NCBI GenBank assembly: GCA_008508345.1
Contig: QNGE01003346.1
Coordinates: forward strand, 22,694-86,693
Length of the DNA: 64,000 nt
Direction of reading: 5' to 3'
From: Paragonimus westermani
Taxonomy: Eukaryota > Platyhelminthes > Trematoda > Plagiorchiida > Troglotrematidae
Every line of letters starts with the position of its first letter. The stretch's first letter is position 1. The position numbers and the translations under genes were made by a program. Positions 12,730-22,815 of this stretch are shown here, piece after piece. The notes beneath the pieces are model-generated. The model did not search any database. It worked only from the letters and a program-made list of their open reading frames with translations, and was not told the origin of the DNA.

Positions 12730-13389
12730 TTACGTCATCGCATGCACCAAGCACTTAGGCATAGGCTCAGCCAGTTGTTGTCGTGGACACCGATCTGTTC
12801 TGTCGATATAAATGTCAACGCAACTGCAAGTGAACTGATAGATCATAGGTGAGACAGCACATTTCGGTAGATCACGATTATATGTAAGCTGAGTGGAATT
12901 CTTAGTTGTGAGTAGCAACCGCAATGCAGCCGCAGAGTATGTACGAGTTCCAGCAGATTGTAGTTTTTGATTCACGTCAGTTGTTGTAGGAACGCCTTTG
13001 AAAGTTAGGTTCAGAAAGACCTGCTTCTTAGAAGCCGTACTCACGGTAGATTTGATCAACCTTTTCTGGCTGTGAATATTGATAGACTCCACAGGGTGTC
13101 CGTTTGCCAGCAGCACCTCCCTTAATCTCCCCTTCTCTCCTTGCAAACAGTCATCGATGCAGGCCCCCCACGCTCTGTGAGGCATGTTTCGCACCAGCAC
13201 TCGTTTGTAAGTAACTCGCACGAAAGAAGAAAACTGCAAATACTGACCACTCCAAACGACTTTAAGGTGCAGTGAACACTGTAGTGAGCAACTGTGCCGC
13301 TTAGTAAGAAGAATGTCTAGATAAGATAGACTGTTATTTGTCTCCTCTTCTTGAAAAACACAAAGGTTAGGATGGATGGAAGGGACCAA
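12730..13389 (-). pseudogene. PLE RT thumb, linker and GIY-YIG endonuclease
   Basis: A 219-codon open frame. NSLSYLDILLTKRHSCSLQC (residues 19-38) matches the LPFLDVLVTR.DGSLQ block that follows the RT active site. VVWSGQYLQFSSFV and YKRVLV then match the TWTGQYLHFSSFVP..YKR block. Near the C terminus IYQFTCSCVDIYIDRTDR is the entry to the GIY-YIG nuclease, with the Gly of YIG changed to Asp. Sequence below 12730 continues the C-terminal tail in another frame (VNSFQVLLCIRNPELFVFSEA), so the stop at 12730 is a mutation. In a live PLE this nuclease nicks the target for priming. Confidence 0.8.
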
Positions 13390-13441
13390 CTGGCTACGCC
13401 CTTCTACACCAACAACTTGTTTACAGGATGCTCTACCAAAA

Positions 13442-13803
13442 TCAAAGTGAATATTTTATGTACACAAAAATATGAACTCCTTGAAGTAAGCAATTTGAAG
13501 AAGAAAAGGTTAATTTTGAGGGGAAATAAAATCGTATAAAAAATCGGCTGTTTTTTTGGGAGAGAACGTTTGTAAATAAAGAGTCAACATCGGTAGAAAA
13601 ACTATTACTTGGACAAACCGATACATTCTGTAAGGTTTGCACTGGTTCAAAGGATTCATTTTAAACAATGAGTGGTAAGCACTTGACGGAAGGGTGATTT
13701 GTTTATGCACATGATTGGCATTACCGGGACAGCACATTTGCGTATTTTTGAAGTATCTCTTAACGGTGATGTGCAGATTTCGGTTGGTTTCATTTCTCTT
13801 CAT
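13442..13803 (-). pseudogene. PLE reverse transcriptase, central part
   Basis: Two overlapping minus-strand frames share this stretch. One carries LPSSAYHSLFKMNPLN, matching the GSPYHSLA.WLV.LL block of PLE RTs. The other carries STDVDSLFTNVLSQK, matching the catalytic-domain block S.DVDSLFTNVPL.ET. The switch of frame between them is a frameshift mutation. The Asp of SxDV, an RT metal ligand in the family, is retained. Confidence 0.7.
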
Positions 13804-14366
13804 TGTAATCCTGATTTATTCTCGTGTAGCAGTAATATTTGGAGCTTACATGAGATCTGCTTCTCTTTCGACATGTTGTCAAGCGTACTGTCTGTGTGAA
13901 ACTTTCTTTTGCCCGCTAGGATATCTATCATTTTTGACTCATAACCAGTCTTGTTCATGAACACTGTACCGAAGCCTTCGTCTGATAGAAGAAAAACCAA
14001 AAACTTCATTTCTCGCAGTTGTCTCAGAACTTGATAGTGTGCAGGCATCAGGCAGCAAAGCTGAAGCGCAGGTGAGGTCAGGAAATGGTACAAAATATAG
14101 ACTAGCTTCGCGCGGAACCAACCTTCGTTGTCCTGTGACGTTGGGGAGAAGTCCATTGTTTGATCACACAGGTTCTCACGTTGCGCTGGCGTTTGTAATC
14201 GGTCGACTGTTTTGGGAGGAATTTTAAACTCCAGTCCGAGGGATAGGACCGCTAAGTGTGCACGGGTAAACTGAGCCAACGATAAGTTCTGCACGTATTT
14301 CAAGCCATCTGTAATTAATAGGCACGCTATATCTGAACGCAACAAAGTTCCTTGAAGACTGCGCAC
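13800..14366 (-). pseudogene. PLE N-terminal region and RT fingers
   Basis: A 188-codon open frame. LAVLSLGLEFKIPPKTVDRL (residues 38-57) matches the LSLGPKFCIPP start of fluke PLE proteins. FLLSDEGFGTVFMNKTGYESKM (near residues 125-146) matches the LRPDKGSGTVVMN..DY..KM finger block. The usual Pro-Asp-Lys is Ser-Asp-Glu here. The minus-strand frame at 14385-14750 may continue the extreme N terminus (IQPCLTSTLNSLSLICR), with less certainty. Confidence 0.75.
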
Positions 14367-14834
14367 AATCTTGGTTCTAGTATTTTACATTACGATACTA
14401 ACAGATTTCTCAAACTTTATACGACATATCAGTGACAGACTGTTAAGTGTGGATGTGAGACACGGTTGAATCTGCAGATATTGTTCAGCCTTTCTTCTGA
14501 AGCCTTGACATGCGAATTTGCTAGCCTGATATGGTTGACGTTGTTTCTGGACAATTTTTCCTTCAGCAGCAAACGGTAAAATAACGATGGGAATCGACTT
14601 GATCTTACGCACTGTTTGTAGAACCCAATAGTTATATATTTTTATTTGCGAGTTGGAAGTGGCTGTTGTCGTTTCAAATTTCGTTATCCACGATGATAGT
14701 TGATCAACACGTTTTGAAAGTATTACGTCAATACCAACATTTCCCTTCACTTCTGATTCGAATTCAACCGAAACTCAGAATTTCGCAGTTAGGTCCCCAA
14801 AAATTATGACCAAATCTACCGCAGTAACGTACGA

Positions 14835-15064
14835 TGATTTGGTCGTGTCTAATATGAGGACAATGGTGCATTGGTTAGGACGGTTGCCTCAAGAAAATGT
14901 CCGGGGATCTACTGCCGGCCGCGGCAAAGATATGCATTGCTGACAAGCTCTAGTGAGAGCGAAACTCTAGTCTGGTGGTTGTTTTCGAAAGGGATCGACT
15001 GGAAAGTCTGTGAGAAAGCGACAGCTGTGATCAGTTGTGGGTGATACTCAATCTATATGAAAAC
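14835..15064 (+). repeat. Old tRNA-derived SINE with dead hammerhead
   Basis: It follows the full SINE found at 18117-18360: head GATTTGGTCGTGTCTAATAT, a tRNA-like part with A box near 14870 and a degraded B box near 14905, a hammerhead region, then a tail ending ATATGAAAACC. The hammerhead core at 14943 reads CTGACAA in place of CTGANGA, so cleavage is not expected, although stem II (GCTCT/AGAGC) and GAAA survive. No upstream inverted half was found. Confidence 0.7.
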
Positions 15065-15784
15065 CAAAATGTCATACCACACACCGGTAAACAAGTTAAA
15101 TACTCAGAAGCGGTGTTGGCAGATTCTGACGTGCACTGTTTGAGAAATCATGCTTGGGTAGCCAAAAGCATTTGTTTGATGGATTCCATATGACAGAGCG
15201 TTGGGTAGATAAAAAAATCTAAACTCTGTGAGTTGTAGGCGTGGCTGCATAGCTCGACCGGTACGGCGCTTGCCGCATTTGAACGTGTTGTTGCTGGCCT
15301 CAATTCAAATTTAGCAGAAGTTCCGGTCTTTGGCAATAGGATCTGTTCCGAAAAAATACATCAATTGAGTCACTCTACTTATCATTATGCATACCGACAG
15401 TAAAGAAAGCATCATACTACTGTCTCCAGAATGTCACTAATGCGTTATTATCAAACGTCTCTTGTCGCTATGTCTGTTCGTATGAGTTCCGCCATAGTAA
15501 CTCATTAGAACCAAGCGTAATTTCATCGTTCCACCGCTTACATATTTCAAGGTCAGTAGAAGCGAATAACTGTTTCACAGGCATTCGCAGTAGGTTAAAC
15601 CGAAGAATTTACCAGCAGGATGTCTCAATGATGGCATTGCATCAGACCATGATTGAAGGTTTCTGCTAACCGCTACGTTAGATGAGTTAATGTTAAAAAT
15701 ATCGTCCAAAACGTTTGCTGATTTCTGTGATTTTAACTTGGAGGGGTCATCGTGGGGTCATCGACTGAGGTTAACAGAACACTT
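15065..15784. other. No gene recognised
   Basis: Nothing recognised apart from a weak tRNA-like string at about 15238-15310, discussed under rejected items. Confidence 0.4.
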
Positions 15785-16083
15785 GTTGTCTCCTCTCGAG
15801 GCCATTGCGCATTCTGAGCTTCACTCGCAAACGGGCGTGGCTGAGAGTGTATATATTATGAGTTAGTCCTGCCTAGTGTTAGGTCAACGACGCAGTGGTC
15901 AACCTAGTTGCATCATGAGAACATCCAAAATTCCGATCCCTACCGTGGCATGGATGTGCAATACCGACCAGCTCTAACAAGATCAAAATTCGAGTCTAGT
16001 TCTTGTTTTTGAAAGGGGCCGATCGGTGAGTCTATGGGAATCCGACGGCTGTAATCGGTTGTGAGTGTTGTTCAACTTGAAAT
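15785..16083 (+). repeat. Degenerate SINE keeping the composite linker
   Basis: The left part (TTGTCTCCTCTCGAGG near 15785, then CACTCGCAAACGGGCGTGGCTGAG near 15824-15847) matches the linker between the two halves of the composite SINE at 17880-18375. It is followed by the CCTAGTGTTAGGTCAACG head, a tRNA-like part and a mutated hammerhead (CGACCAGCTCT...CAAAATTCGAGTC). It is therefore a 5'-truncated relative of the composite family rather than a plain SINE. Confidence 0.6.
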
Positions 16084-17879
16084 GTGAGATTATATCTGCC
16101 AGTTGGATGAGTTAATTCAAACAGCGTCGAGATGTTCACAGATTCAACCGACCAGACTCGATATCTAACATATTTAGACCACTGATCTCATGACTTTGAA
16201 ACCATACCAGAGTATGATTAAATTGCCATTTTTGCACTCAAATTATTTTGGTTGCTTTGTACTTATGAACTTAATTCGCTTCGCACAACTGGGAAAATGT
16301 TATTAGTAACGGTGAATGTCATCAAATCTCGTTTTAGTTTCCAGTTTGCATTAATCGTCTGCTCATCACTGATGGCATATTGGTCTTGCTGTTCTCATGA
16401 ACCTGATCTTCCGGGTTAGATTTTCAGCTGGGGTACGCAGCTATGATTTATGAAACTGGGACCCGCTTACTCAGATCACAAGCGACTATCGCGCTGTGCA
16501 TTTTTGCCGAAGGTGACGGGGGACATAGAGGCAGATAGTCCAAACGTTCAATTACTGTCACCGGTGTCCGCTCGCCTCTTTAGTTACTATCTGCATAGAA
16601 GAATGTGAACAAAAGTGGTACAAGGATAGCGGAGACATTCCCAAGAAGCAATGTGAATGACATTCAACGTACGGAAAACATGTCTTTGTGTAGATAAGAC
16701 AAACTATATCGAAGGATGCAAACGATAACGTCCATCTATACGAAATCTATAGATAAGGCTGGTCACTTCTTATACATATTAAGATACGTAATGGTCTGTC
16801 AGCCCCTCCAATATGTGCAGAAATGATGCACTGAGATTCGGAAACATTAGCAACGGACCACCCCATCTTAGTTTCTTTTAAGTGCAAAACACATTTCAAA
16901 TATTGCTATACGTCTGTGGTGGCCCATTTGATATACTGGTCTTCAAAGGTGGAATAACCATCTGACGATGAAATCTTTTCTTGTTACCCTGATCAGTAAT
17001 CAGTTTAGCCTGCAGTTTACGCGTCACGATGCACACCGTGTATTAACGGCCGAGTCAGGAAAAGGGCAGAGGACACGTCTCCCAACAACTGGTCTCTCTC
17101 AATGGTTTGGCGACGCGGGACTCAAATCTCTCAGGCAATATTTTAATTATATATATATATATGTATATGTATATTCATCTGCCAACGCCGGCGCTCAAAT
17201 TCCGAATGAAGGTAACCGTAACAAAACCGTAATTTTGAGTGTTTGTGAATAGTGGTGATCACAAACTCGACTTTTATCCACAGGGTATACAATACAAGAT
17301 CAAGCGAAATCGAGTACACATGCAAAGTTCTTCAATCTATCAATGCAGTAACCGGAGGGTGAAAACTTCTTGTTTTTGTAGCGAAAAATGATATAGTTTG
17401 CATGCTAGCTGAACTATACACAAAAAGGAAATGGACATATGAGACTTAGTGACGATTCGGACTGGTGGTCCCAACAGTCGTTATTCCAAACCGTTCTAAG
17501 AATGGTGTGTGCTGTGTGAGACAACAACGGTTTGTGTGCTTAGAATCAGAATATCTTGTGGCTATATCCGCCCTTCATTTGCAATGTACCCGGATAACGT
17601 TATCTGTGCTCGTACCACTGACAGACTAGTCGCAAGACATACAGGGCAGAACTCTCAGAAAAATAATTAGAACTATGGAAAGAACGAACGCTCAAGGTTA
17701 ACCGAAATTATGAGTAAGTTGCCGTTCGGATTAGGATCAAAACTGAGGCAAACAACATATAAAACAAAAATTCCTAACTGCGTTTAATCAACGGACTAAG
17801 TACAACACAATAAATTCGAACGCAGTTACTGGCGTAAGTTAAAAAACCGGCCATTTTCAGATTGTGTAATGGTTAACAC
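16084..17879. other. No gene; one AT microsatellite
   Basis: No gene recognised. An open frame at 16968-17252 runs through the AT microsatellite at 17147-17175 and has no known motif. Confidence 0.45.
17147..17175. repeat. AT microsatellite
   Basis: A run of about ten AT units followed by degenerate GTATAT units. Confidence 0.9.
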
Positions 17880-17996
17880 TTATACAATTATTGATAAGTA
17901 GTCAGGGATTTGGTTGTGTCAAGTTGAACACTACTCACATTTGATCGCAGCGCTCGCATTCACGTAGATTCTCCAGCCAGTCTCTTCCGAAAAGAA

Positions 17997-18041
17997 ACAC
18001 TAGACTCGAATTTCGCTTTCATCAGAGCTCGTCAGTAGTGC
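17997..18041 (-). ncRNA. Hammerhead ribozyme, inverted SINE half
   Basis: On the minus strand: stem I GCACTA/TAGTGT, core CTGACGA, stem II GCTCT/AAAGC (one C-A mismatch) with loop GATG, GAAA, a 3-bp stem III with CG loop, and C17 at the expected cleavage site. All core bases needed for cleavage are present (position 7 may be any base). The stem II mismatch may reduce activity. Confidence 0.75.
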
Positions 18042-18154
18042 ATATCCTTGTTACTCTGTCTCCTATCGAGACGATCGGGCAACCGGATCATTGCTCACAT
18101 GCGAGAGTGGTTGAGCGTCCAGATTTGATAATTCGGTCGTGCCTAATGTGAGGT

Positions 18155-18228
18155 CAGTGGCGCACGCAGTGGTTAACACGGTTGCCTCATGATTGGATTG
18201 TCCGGAGTTCAAATCCCGGCCGTGGCAA
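18155..18228 (+). promoter_or_regulatory. tRNA-like SINE head (pol III A and B boxes)
   Basis: The A-box region reads GCAGTGGTTAACACGG (about 18166-18181) and the B box GAGTTCAAATCC at 18205-18216, close to the GGTTCRANTCC consensus. A 4-base insertion relative to the 44.3-kb copy (GGCGCACGCAGTGG against GGCGCAGTGG) lies in the A-box region and may weaken it. This internal promoter would transcribe the SINE, including its hammerhead. Confidence 0.7.
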
Positions 18229-18234
18229 GGATAT

Positions 18235-18279
18235 GCACTACTGATGAGCTCTAATGAGAGCGAAACTCGAGTCTGGTGC
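18235..18279 (+). ncRNA. Hammerhead ribozyme, full SINE half
   Basis: All parts of a minimal type I hammerhead are visible. Stem I is GCACTA (18235-18240) with TGGTGC (18274-18279), 6 bp including one G-U. The core is CTGATGA (18241-18247). Stem II is GCTCT/AGAGC with loop AATG (18248-18261), followed by GAAA (18262-18265). Stem III is ACT/AGT with a 2-base CG loop, and C17 is at 18273. The very short stem III is typical of Sm-alpha and PLE hammerheads. Predicted cleavage falls between 18273 and 18274. Confidence 0.9.
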
Positions 18280-18375
18280 ATCTTTTCGAAAGAGGCGGGT
18301 TGCAATGTCTACCTGAATGTGAAGGCTGCGATCAAATGTGAGTGATATTCAGCTTGAAAATTATACAATTATTGA

Positions 18376-20199
18376 ATCATTTAACGAAGTTGACAATTTC
18401 TAAAAAGCGGAAGTTTGGGTGCCCGCAAGAAAATGGTCTGTTAACTGAAGGTGAGGTTGTGCAATCGGACACCAATAATTATTAACTGGATATTGATTTG
18501 AAACATCACAATTTTTGATTCGCAGACGACATGGAATTTAGTTCTTCAAACGACGGACTGGTTGGGGTTAAGCAAAATTTCTCTCCCTATTATAAAACAA
18601 AGCTTGAGTCGACACAGGTACATAGGCGCATACACCTCGGTTTAGTCATAGAAAGACAGAATCAATCAACCAGGACATTAGCAACGCATATTTGGTAAGT
18701 TCTTATTTCACGGTGTATACGGAAAACAGTTTTCATGATCATCACGCTTAATGTGGTCACCCTGAACCTAACTAATAATGTTACTACTGATGGTAATGTT
18801 AGTTTTAATAGGTGCTCGATGGCAACCCGCATGGAAGATCAGAAGTGCACAGAAATTTCGAAGGATTACAATCAAAATTAACATCGCGCGATTATTCCCG
18901 TTGAGACAGAAGAAAATGACAGTAAACAACTTTTTCCCACGAGTCAGCCGGCTCTCACTTCAAATGTCATTTCATATAGGATGAGGTTTGAAATGAGAGT
19001 CAACTGTCAAGTCCGGTTGCACAGCTCTTCACATCGCCTACCGATTTCTTGCCGAGTAGCTTGACTACGGATGATTGTAAAGCTTCACTCGATCTCATGA
19101 CATTCGACTAAACAAATTTCCATTGTTCATATATTGCTTTTAGTCCGATAAATTAATTCAGTTCCGTTGATCTGATAAAGATTCGGTGAAGAGGTATAGA
19201 ACCAATGAAATCAGACCTTGTTTGTTCACGTTGTCAGTACAAGCAGTCAGGTTGATCACAGTAACTTCATTACCAACAGACAACTTCAAGCACTGAGGAC
19301 TAACCGCGGATGCATTGAGATCCTCATGGCAAGTTGAGATAAAGGTGCAGGGCAGCAGGGTGGTTGGCAGAACAAACTGAACTTATTCACGGGCCGTGTA
19401 CGCATTGCTCCACATGATCCAAGTGTTACTTTAGTACCGGATTAGAAAACGTTAGTAGGAATAGACAGTTAACAGTCAGCTAATCAATGGGACATTCTAT
19501 TCAAAATGAAACCTTCGCTGAAGGAACCGCTTGTACGATGTAATGCGCACGTTTAATTCAGACTTAATTTCTTTCTAACGTCAGAACAACTTATGAACAG
19601 TCAGTAATGGGGTTCACTGGTGATGTTTCGCATTTAACACAAAAGGTATTTTTTAGACCAGATGAATCTAGGATAAATTTGACGTCACTGTCATCCTGAA
19701 TAAAGCAGGCTTTCAAGCGAAATCAGAAAGAAATGTACAACAGGAAACGTGAAAAACAATTGAAAATACAACCGCGACTTCCATTATGACCAGGCACTAA
19801 GATGAAGTAAACAAGTAGTTGCGTACGTTAAATGATACAGTTTATAAACGCGGACAATAATAACCCCATGTATTTATAGCTTGCTAAAAGTTCAAAGAGC
19901 CCATTCATCTAACTTACTTATTGTTGATCGAATTCGTTCAACTACACGTGAGCTCATGAGGTGTCTGTCCGAAATTTTACAACGATGAAAGGGGAAATCG
20001 GGTTTTACTATCAAGAAGTGTTGACTGCATGCATAGAATTAAGTCAGTTTCTGTCCAGCACCGTGAAAGATTCATTAGTTTTGATAACATATCACCATTC
20101 ACCAATGTACCTCAGAAAGCTACATTAAAATCAGGCAGACAGTTAGTATTAAACGACGCCACCCTAGAATAGAGGACACTTTTAACTATCGACCAGACA
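18376..20199. other. No gene recognised
   Basis: Short unrecognised frames only, the longest being 68 codons at 18778-18984. No repeat shared with the rest of the window was noticed. Confidence 0.45.
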
Positions 20200-21260
20200 A
20201 TAGCTGGGATACTGATCTGTTCATATATAAACTGTTGTGTCTGCACTCCAGAATTAAGTGTTCAAGAGCAAGGACTAGCCATTGGAACGCTATGTCTCCT
20301 GCTCTGTCAAGTAGTTATGTTGAACAAACTGTAGAAGGGACATTTGGTCAGTTTGAAAGCCCACCAAAAGTTTGCTACGGTATTTAGACGACATCGTTGT
20401 GATAACGAAATCAGACCAGGTTGAAATGCTATTATCAGTCAAATGGAACCAAAAATCGAACGGGCAGTGGAACTAAAATCTTATAGTGGCCAGCTGTCAT
20501 ATGCGGACTATCTGGTCCGTAGGTTAGAAGAGGTCCTGAAGACAATCGTCCATCACAAAACATAGAAGTACCTGATATTCTTGGCTCCAAATCTGCGTAG
20601 CATTGCAAGCTCAATAGTCCATACAATCTTGTATTTGTGTACGGATTACTGTGATCAATAGATGACAGAGAAATAGGCCGTAGTCGTGTTAGTGAATGCA
20701 GGATACACTGAACAGCCTTTTATAAAACAGTTAGGACGGGTGTTCAACCCAATATGGAGGACAACAAGGGAATGGACTAGTAGTTGTGCTGTTATTCGAC
20801 TCAAGAAAGGGACAACCGAGGCTATTCCTATGGTCTTGAACGAGGTAAGTATCAAGACGGTTTTCAGAACAGGGATGACGATACGTAAAATCCTGTTGCA
20901 TCTCAAAGACCCATTGTTCACTGGGAGAACTGACAATTGTGTAAGTAGAGTGAAGTGCAGGGACTGTTCGCAGGTTTAAATTGGGCAGGTGACACCAGCA
21001 CCTGGAGCTAGAATGAATGAGCATCGATGGAACATTAGGAAAGCACTCAAAACTCAACTGGAATATAAAGCCATGATCAGAGATTCCGCAGCGGCCTGTA
21101 GAGCCTTAGGAGCTGGTCAGTTGTTCTGGGAAATGCCGAGGTAATTAGACGAGGGGTTAGAAATGCAAGTGGGCGGTTAGTTGCAGAGTATGTTGAAATT
21201 ATAAGAGACAAATGCGCGGTAAATAGAGTCGGTGCGGCAGAAGTGTCTGGTGCATGGCAG
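20200..21260 (+). mobile_element. Penelope-like element, family B
   Basis: A decayed PLE 3' half distinct in sequence from the other PLEs in the window. In order: SPALSSSYVEQTVEG near 20295 (RT palm block B, G.AMGSPVSP..A..YVE.FE type), the intact active-site box RYLDDIVVI with YLDD at 20381-20392 in another frame, YADYLVRRLEE near 20508-20530 (PFLDYLVRR block), LVNAGYTEQPFIKQ near 20688-20730, then the linker and GIY-YIG domain. Several stops and at least two frameshifts make it a pseudogene. Family B is suggested by the KCRDC-type nuclease entry, unlike the CxC entry of family A. Confidence 0.75.
20686..21145 (+). pseudogene. PLE-B linker and GIY-YIG endonuclease
   Basis: The frame at 20686-20979 contains RKILLHLKDPL (residues 66-76) and CVSRVKCRDCSQV, matching the R..L...KDPLP...TNVIYRI.C.DC..YIGQT entry of PLE endonucleases. 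A stop codon replaces the Tyr of YIG (TAA at 20977-20979). The same frame then continues IGQV...ARMNEHRWNIRKA, matching RMNEHRLAIRR, where the conserved Glu-His pair is retained, and AGQLFWEMPR, matching the ARLFLEAWHS end block. The minus-strand open frames overlapping this region are antisense shadows. Confidence 0.75.
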
Positions 21261-21759
21261 CCGGTCTTGCATCGATCGAACTGAGTTGTATTGATGGCTT
21301 GATGAAATGACAATACTAACCCACTAAAACTGTGATTCCCCTGTCGACTTCCCCCAAAACAATTTATCTATTGTTCGATCTAGCTAACAGTCCACGTTGA
21401 TTTCAATTCTATCCAACTGCTGACTTCTCCTTGGTGCGCTGTAATTTACCGTTCGAATCCACTAATGGTTGGCGGCATCCGAATCGGATTAGCCTGAATC
21501 CAATAATGGCCAGTTGTTTACATACACTTGCTTACGTCCTATTTGCCTCAAATACCATCGAATTTGTAAATGGTTCACCTGATCTGAGAAGAATTTTGTG
21601 TCACATGTGAAACTCTACCAGGAAATCACGTTAACAATCGTTCACTAGTTGTTCTGAAATTACGACTGTCATTCGAATGCCCAACCCGGATTTTTGTTCA
21701 CGCAGGAAATTTGCGCATCTTGCAGTCGACGAACCAGCGTGCAATAACACCCATTCCAT
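21261..21759. other. Spacer between two PLEs
   Basis: No coding similarity. At about 21465-21500, GGCGGCATCCGAATCGGATT is the reverse of the core of the dispersed repeat at 10.0 and 35.5 kb, so a minus-strand scrap of it probably lies here. Confidence 0.4.
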
Positions 21760-22815
21760 TAATATCTGGTCGACGTGCCAAAAACGAATTTCCAGGAGTC
21801 GCTTCTAGAATGTACCCATAATGTACAGTTTATTTTTTACGGTGACATTTGTAGACAAATGAAGGCAGTGGAAATGGGGTCACCGATAGGAGAAGTGCTG
21901 ACAGATATTTTTGTGGGCAACTTGAAACGAACGATGCCGAGCACTGTCAGAAATCAATTGGTTTTCTACATTCATTATGATGACAATATTTCCTACATTA
22001 CAAATTCATCTGTCAACATAGCTGATATTTTGGAGGAATTCACTTGCGTACATCCGTTGATCAGTTTTGCATCGGAATTCGAGTCCGATGTGTCTTTCCA
22101 CTTCTTGGACGTATCTCTGAGTGAAACGACTGATGGAAGTTTGAGATGCTCCGTTTATAGTAAGACTACTTGGTCAGACCAGTACAGTAACTTTTATAGT
22201 TCTACCGAATTAAGATATAAACGAAGCTTGGGCAAACGTTTGGCGGATAAAACCAGAAAAATCTGATCAGCAAATGCTTTGGAACGCCAGCTACAGATTG
22301 TAACTCGTACCCTACAAGAGAATAGTTACTCTGACAATTTTGTGACCAAACACATGAAAGCAGTTCATGCATCAGTTAAGATCCAAGGGGTTGGTAAAAA
22401 TGTCTTATGTTCATACTGCTGCCACACGGATGACATACGTTGGCTGAATCACTGACTTATCGGTTACTATTTACCCTAAAAGAACCTTCAACGCAGCCAG
22501 ACCGATTATCTCATTCACCAGGTCACCAGTGATTACTCTAAATCTGAAGGATAAAGTGCCGGTCCACCACTCATCTGAGGTGATTTACTCGTTCGTTTGC
22601 GATTGTTCAGTAGATTGCGTTGGTCGTGCTATTCGACACTTGTCTCGAAGGATCGAAAAAGACCATCCAACACGGATCCTAACAGACGAAAGATAATCAA
22701 TCATGAGTGCCATTCTAGATCAACTGGCTGACAGAAGTCATCAGGCCAACATAGATCGGTTGTTCGCCGTAATCTACACGGTTCCACTGAATCGGTCAAA
22801 ACCTGTTCACCAGTG
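21760..22815 (+). mobile_element. Penelope-like element, family A, 3' half
   Basis: A 5'-truncated PLE beginning inside the RT (LLECTHNVQFIF..DICRQ), running through palm, thumb and linker to the GIY-YIG endonuclease. In a second frame past 22266, LERQLQIVTRTLQENSYSDN and FVTKHMKAVHA give the linker. ITLNLKDKVPVHHSSEVIYS and FVCDCSVDCVGRAIRHLSRR then give the nuclease entry, with YIG read as CVG. SAILDQLADRSHQANIDRL ends the domain. It is dead through frameshifts and altered active-site residues. It lies about 500 bases downstream of a family B element on the same strand. Confidence 0.8.
21775..22266 (+). pseudogene. PLE-A reverse transcriptase palm and thumb
   Basis: 163 codons. QESLLECTHNVQFIFYGDIC (residues 7-26), then VEMGSPIGEVLTDIFVGNL (32-50), match the LLLCT.NVQF.FDG.IYRQ and VAMGSPLGPVLADIFVG.LE blocks. 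The active site reads HYDDNI where the family has RYVDDI, so a residue has been lost and the geometry changed. FHFLDVSLSETTDGSLRC and TTWSDQYSNFYS follow as the LPFLDV..TR..DGSL and TWT.QY.NF.S blocks. The chosen Met is only the first in frame; the true protein began far upstream. Confidence 0.8.

Larger units (their letters stand above)
12555..14750 (-). mobile_element. Penelope-like element, family A, minus strand
   Basis: Reading from 14750 down to 12555, the minus strand gives the standard PLE order: N-terminal region, RT fingers, palm blocks, linker, and a GIY-YIG-type endonuclease ending in the conserved C-terminal tail. Parts fall in different frames with several stops, so the copy is dead. 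It is the most nearly full-length PLE in the window. Its endonuclease region is closely related to that at 55905-56270 (about three quarters of bases match across the CxC...YIGRT segment). The RT catalytic YxDD box was not found between 13389 and 13442. Confidence 0.8.
17880..18375 (+). mobile_element. Composite fold-back SINE with two opposed hammerheads, copy 1
   Basis: A perfect 15-bp direct repeat, TTATACAATTATTGA, lies at 17880-17894 and 18361-18375 and brackets a 466-bp insertion. Inside, in order: a short 5' end (TAAGTAGTCAGGGATTTGG), an inverted, truncated SINE (about 17914-18050) with its hammerhead on the minus strand, a linker (about 18051-18116), then a full SINE (about 18117-18360) with tRNA-like head, hammerhead and tail. 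The two tails form terminal inverted repeats near CTCACATTTGATCGCAGC. The 15-bp duplication implies target-primed reverse transcription using a LINE or PLE enzyme. It resembles the schistosome Sm-alpha HHR SINE in ingredients; the inverted-dimer layout is what stands out. Confidence 0.85.

Noticed and set aside
15238..15310. tRNA-like string (TAGCTCGACCGGTA ... CTCAATTCAAAT)
   Set aside because: It has weak A- and B-box resemblance, but I could not fold a cloverleaf with matching acceptor ends and no second copy was seen.
18063..18305. 80-codon minus-strand open frame and its relative at 44409-44603 (both starting MQPASFEKKH/MQPASFEKMH)
   Set aside because: The similar peptides arise because both lie across the SINE tail and hammerhead; they are not conserved genes.
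20655..21057. Minus-strand open frames of 93 and 108 codons
   Set aside because: They are antisense to the PLE-B linker and endonuclease, whose plus-strand motifs are clear.
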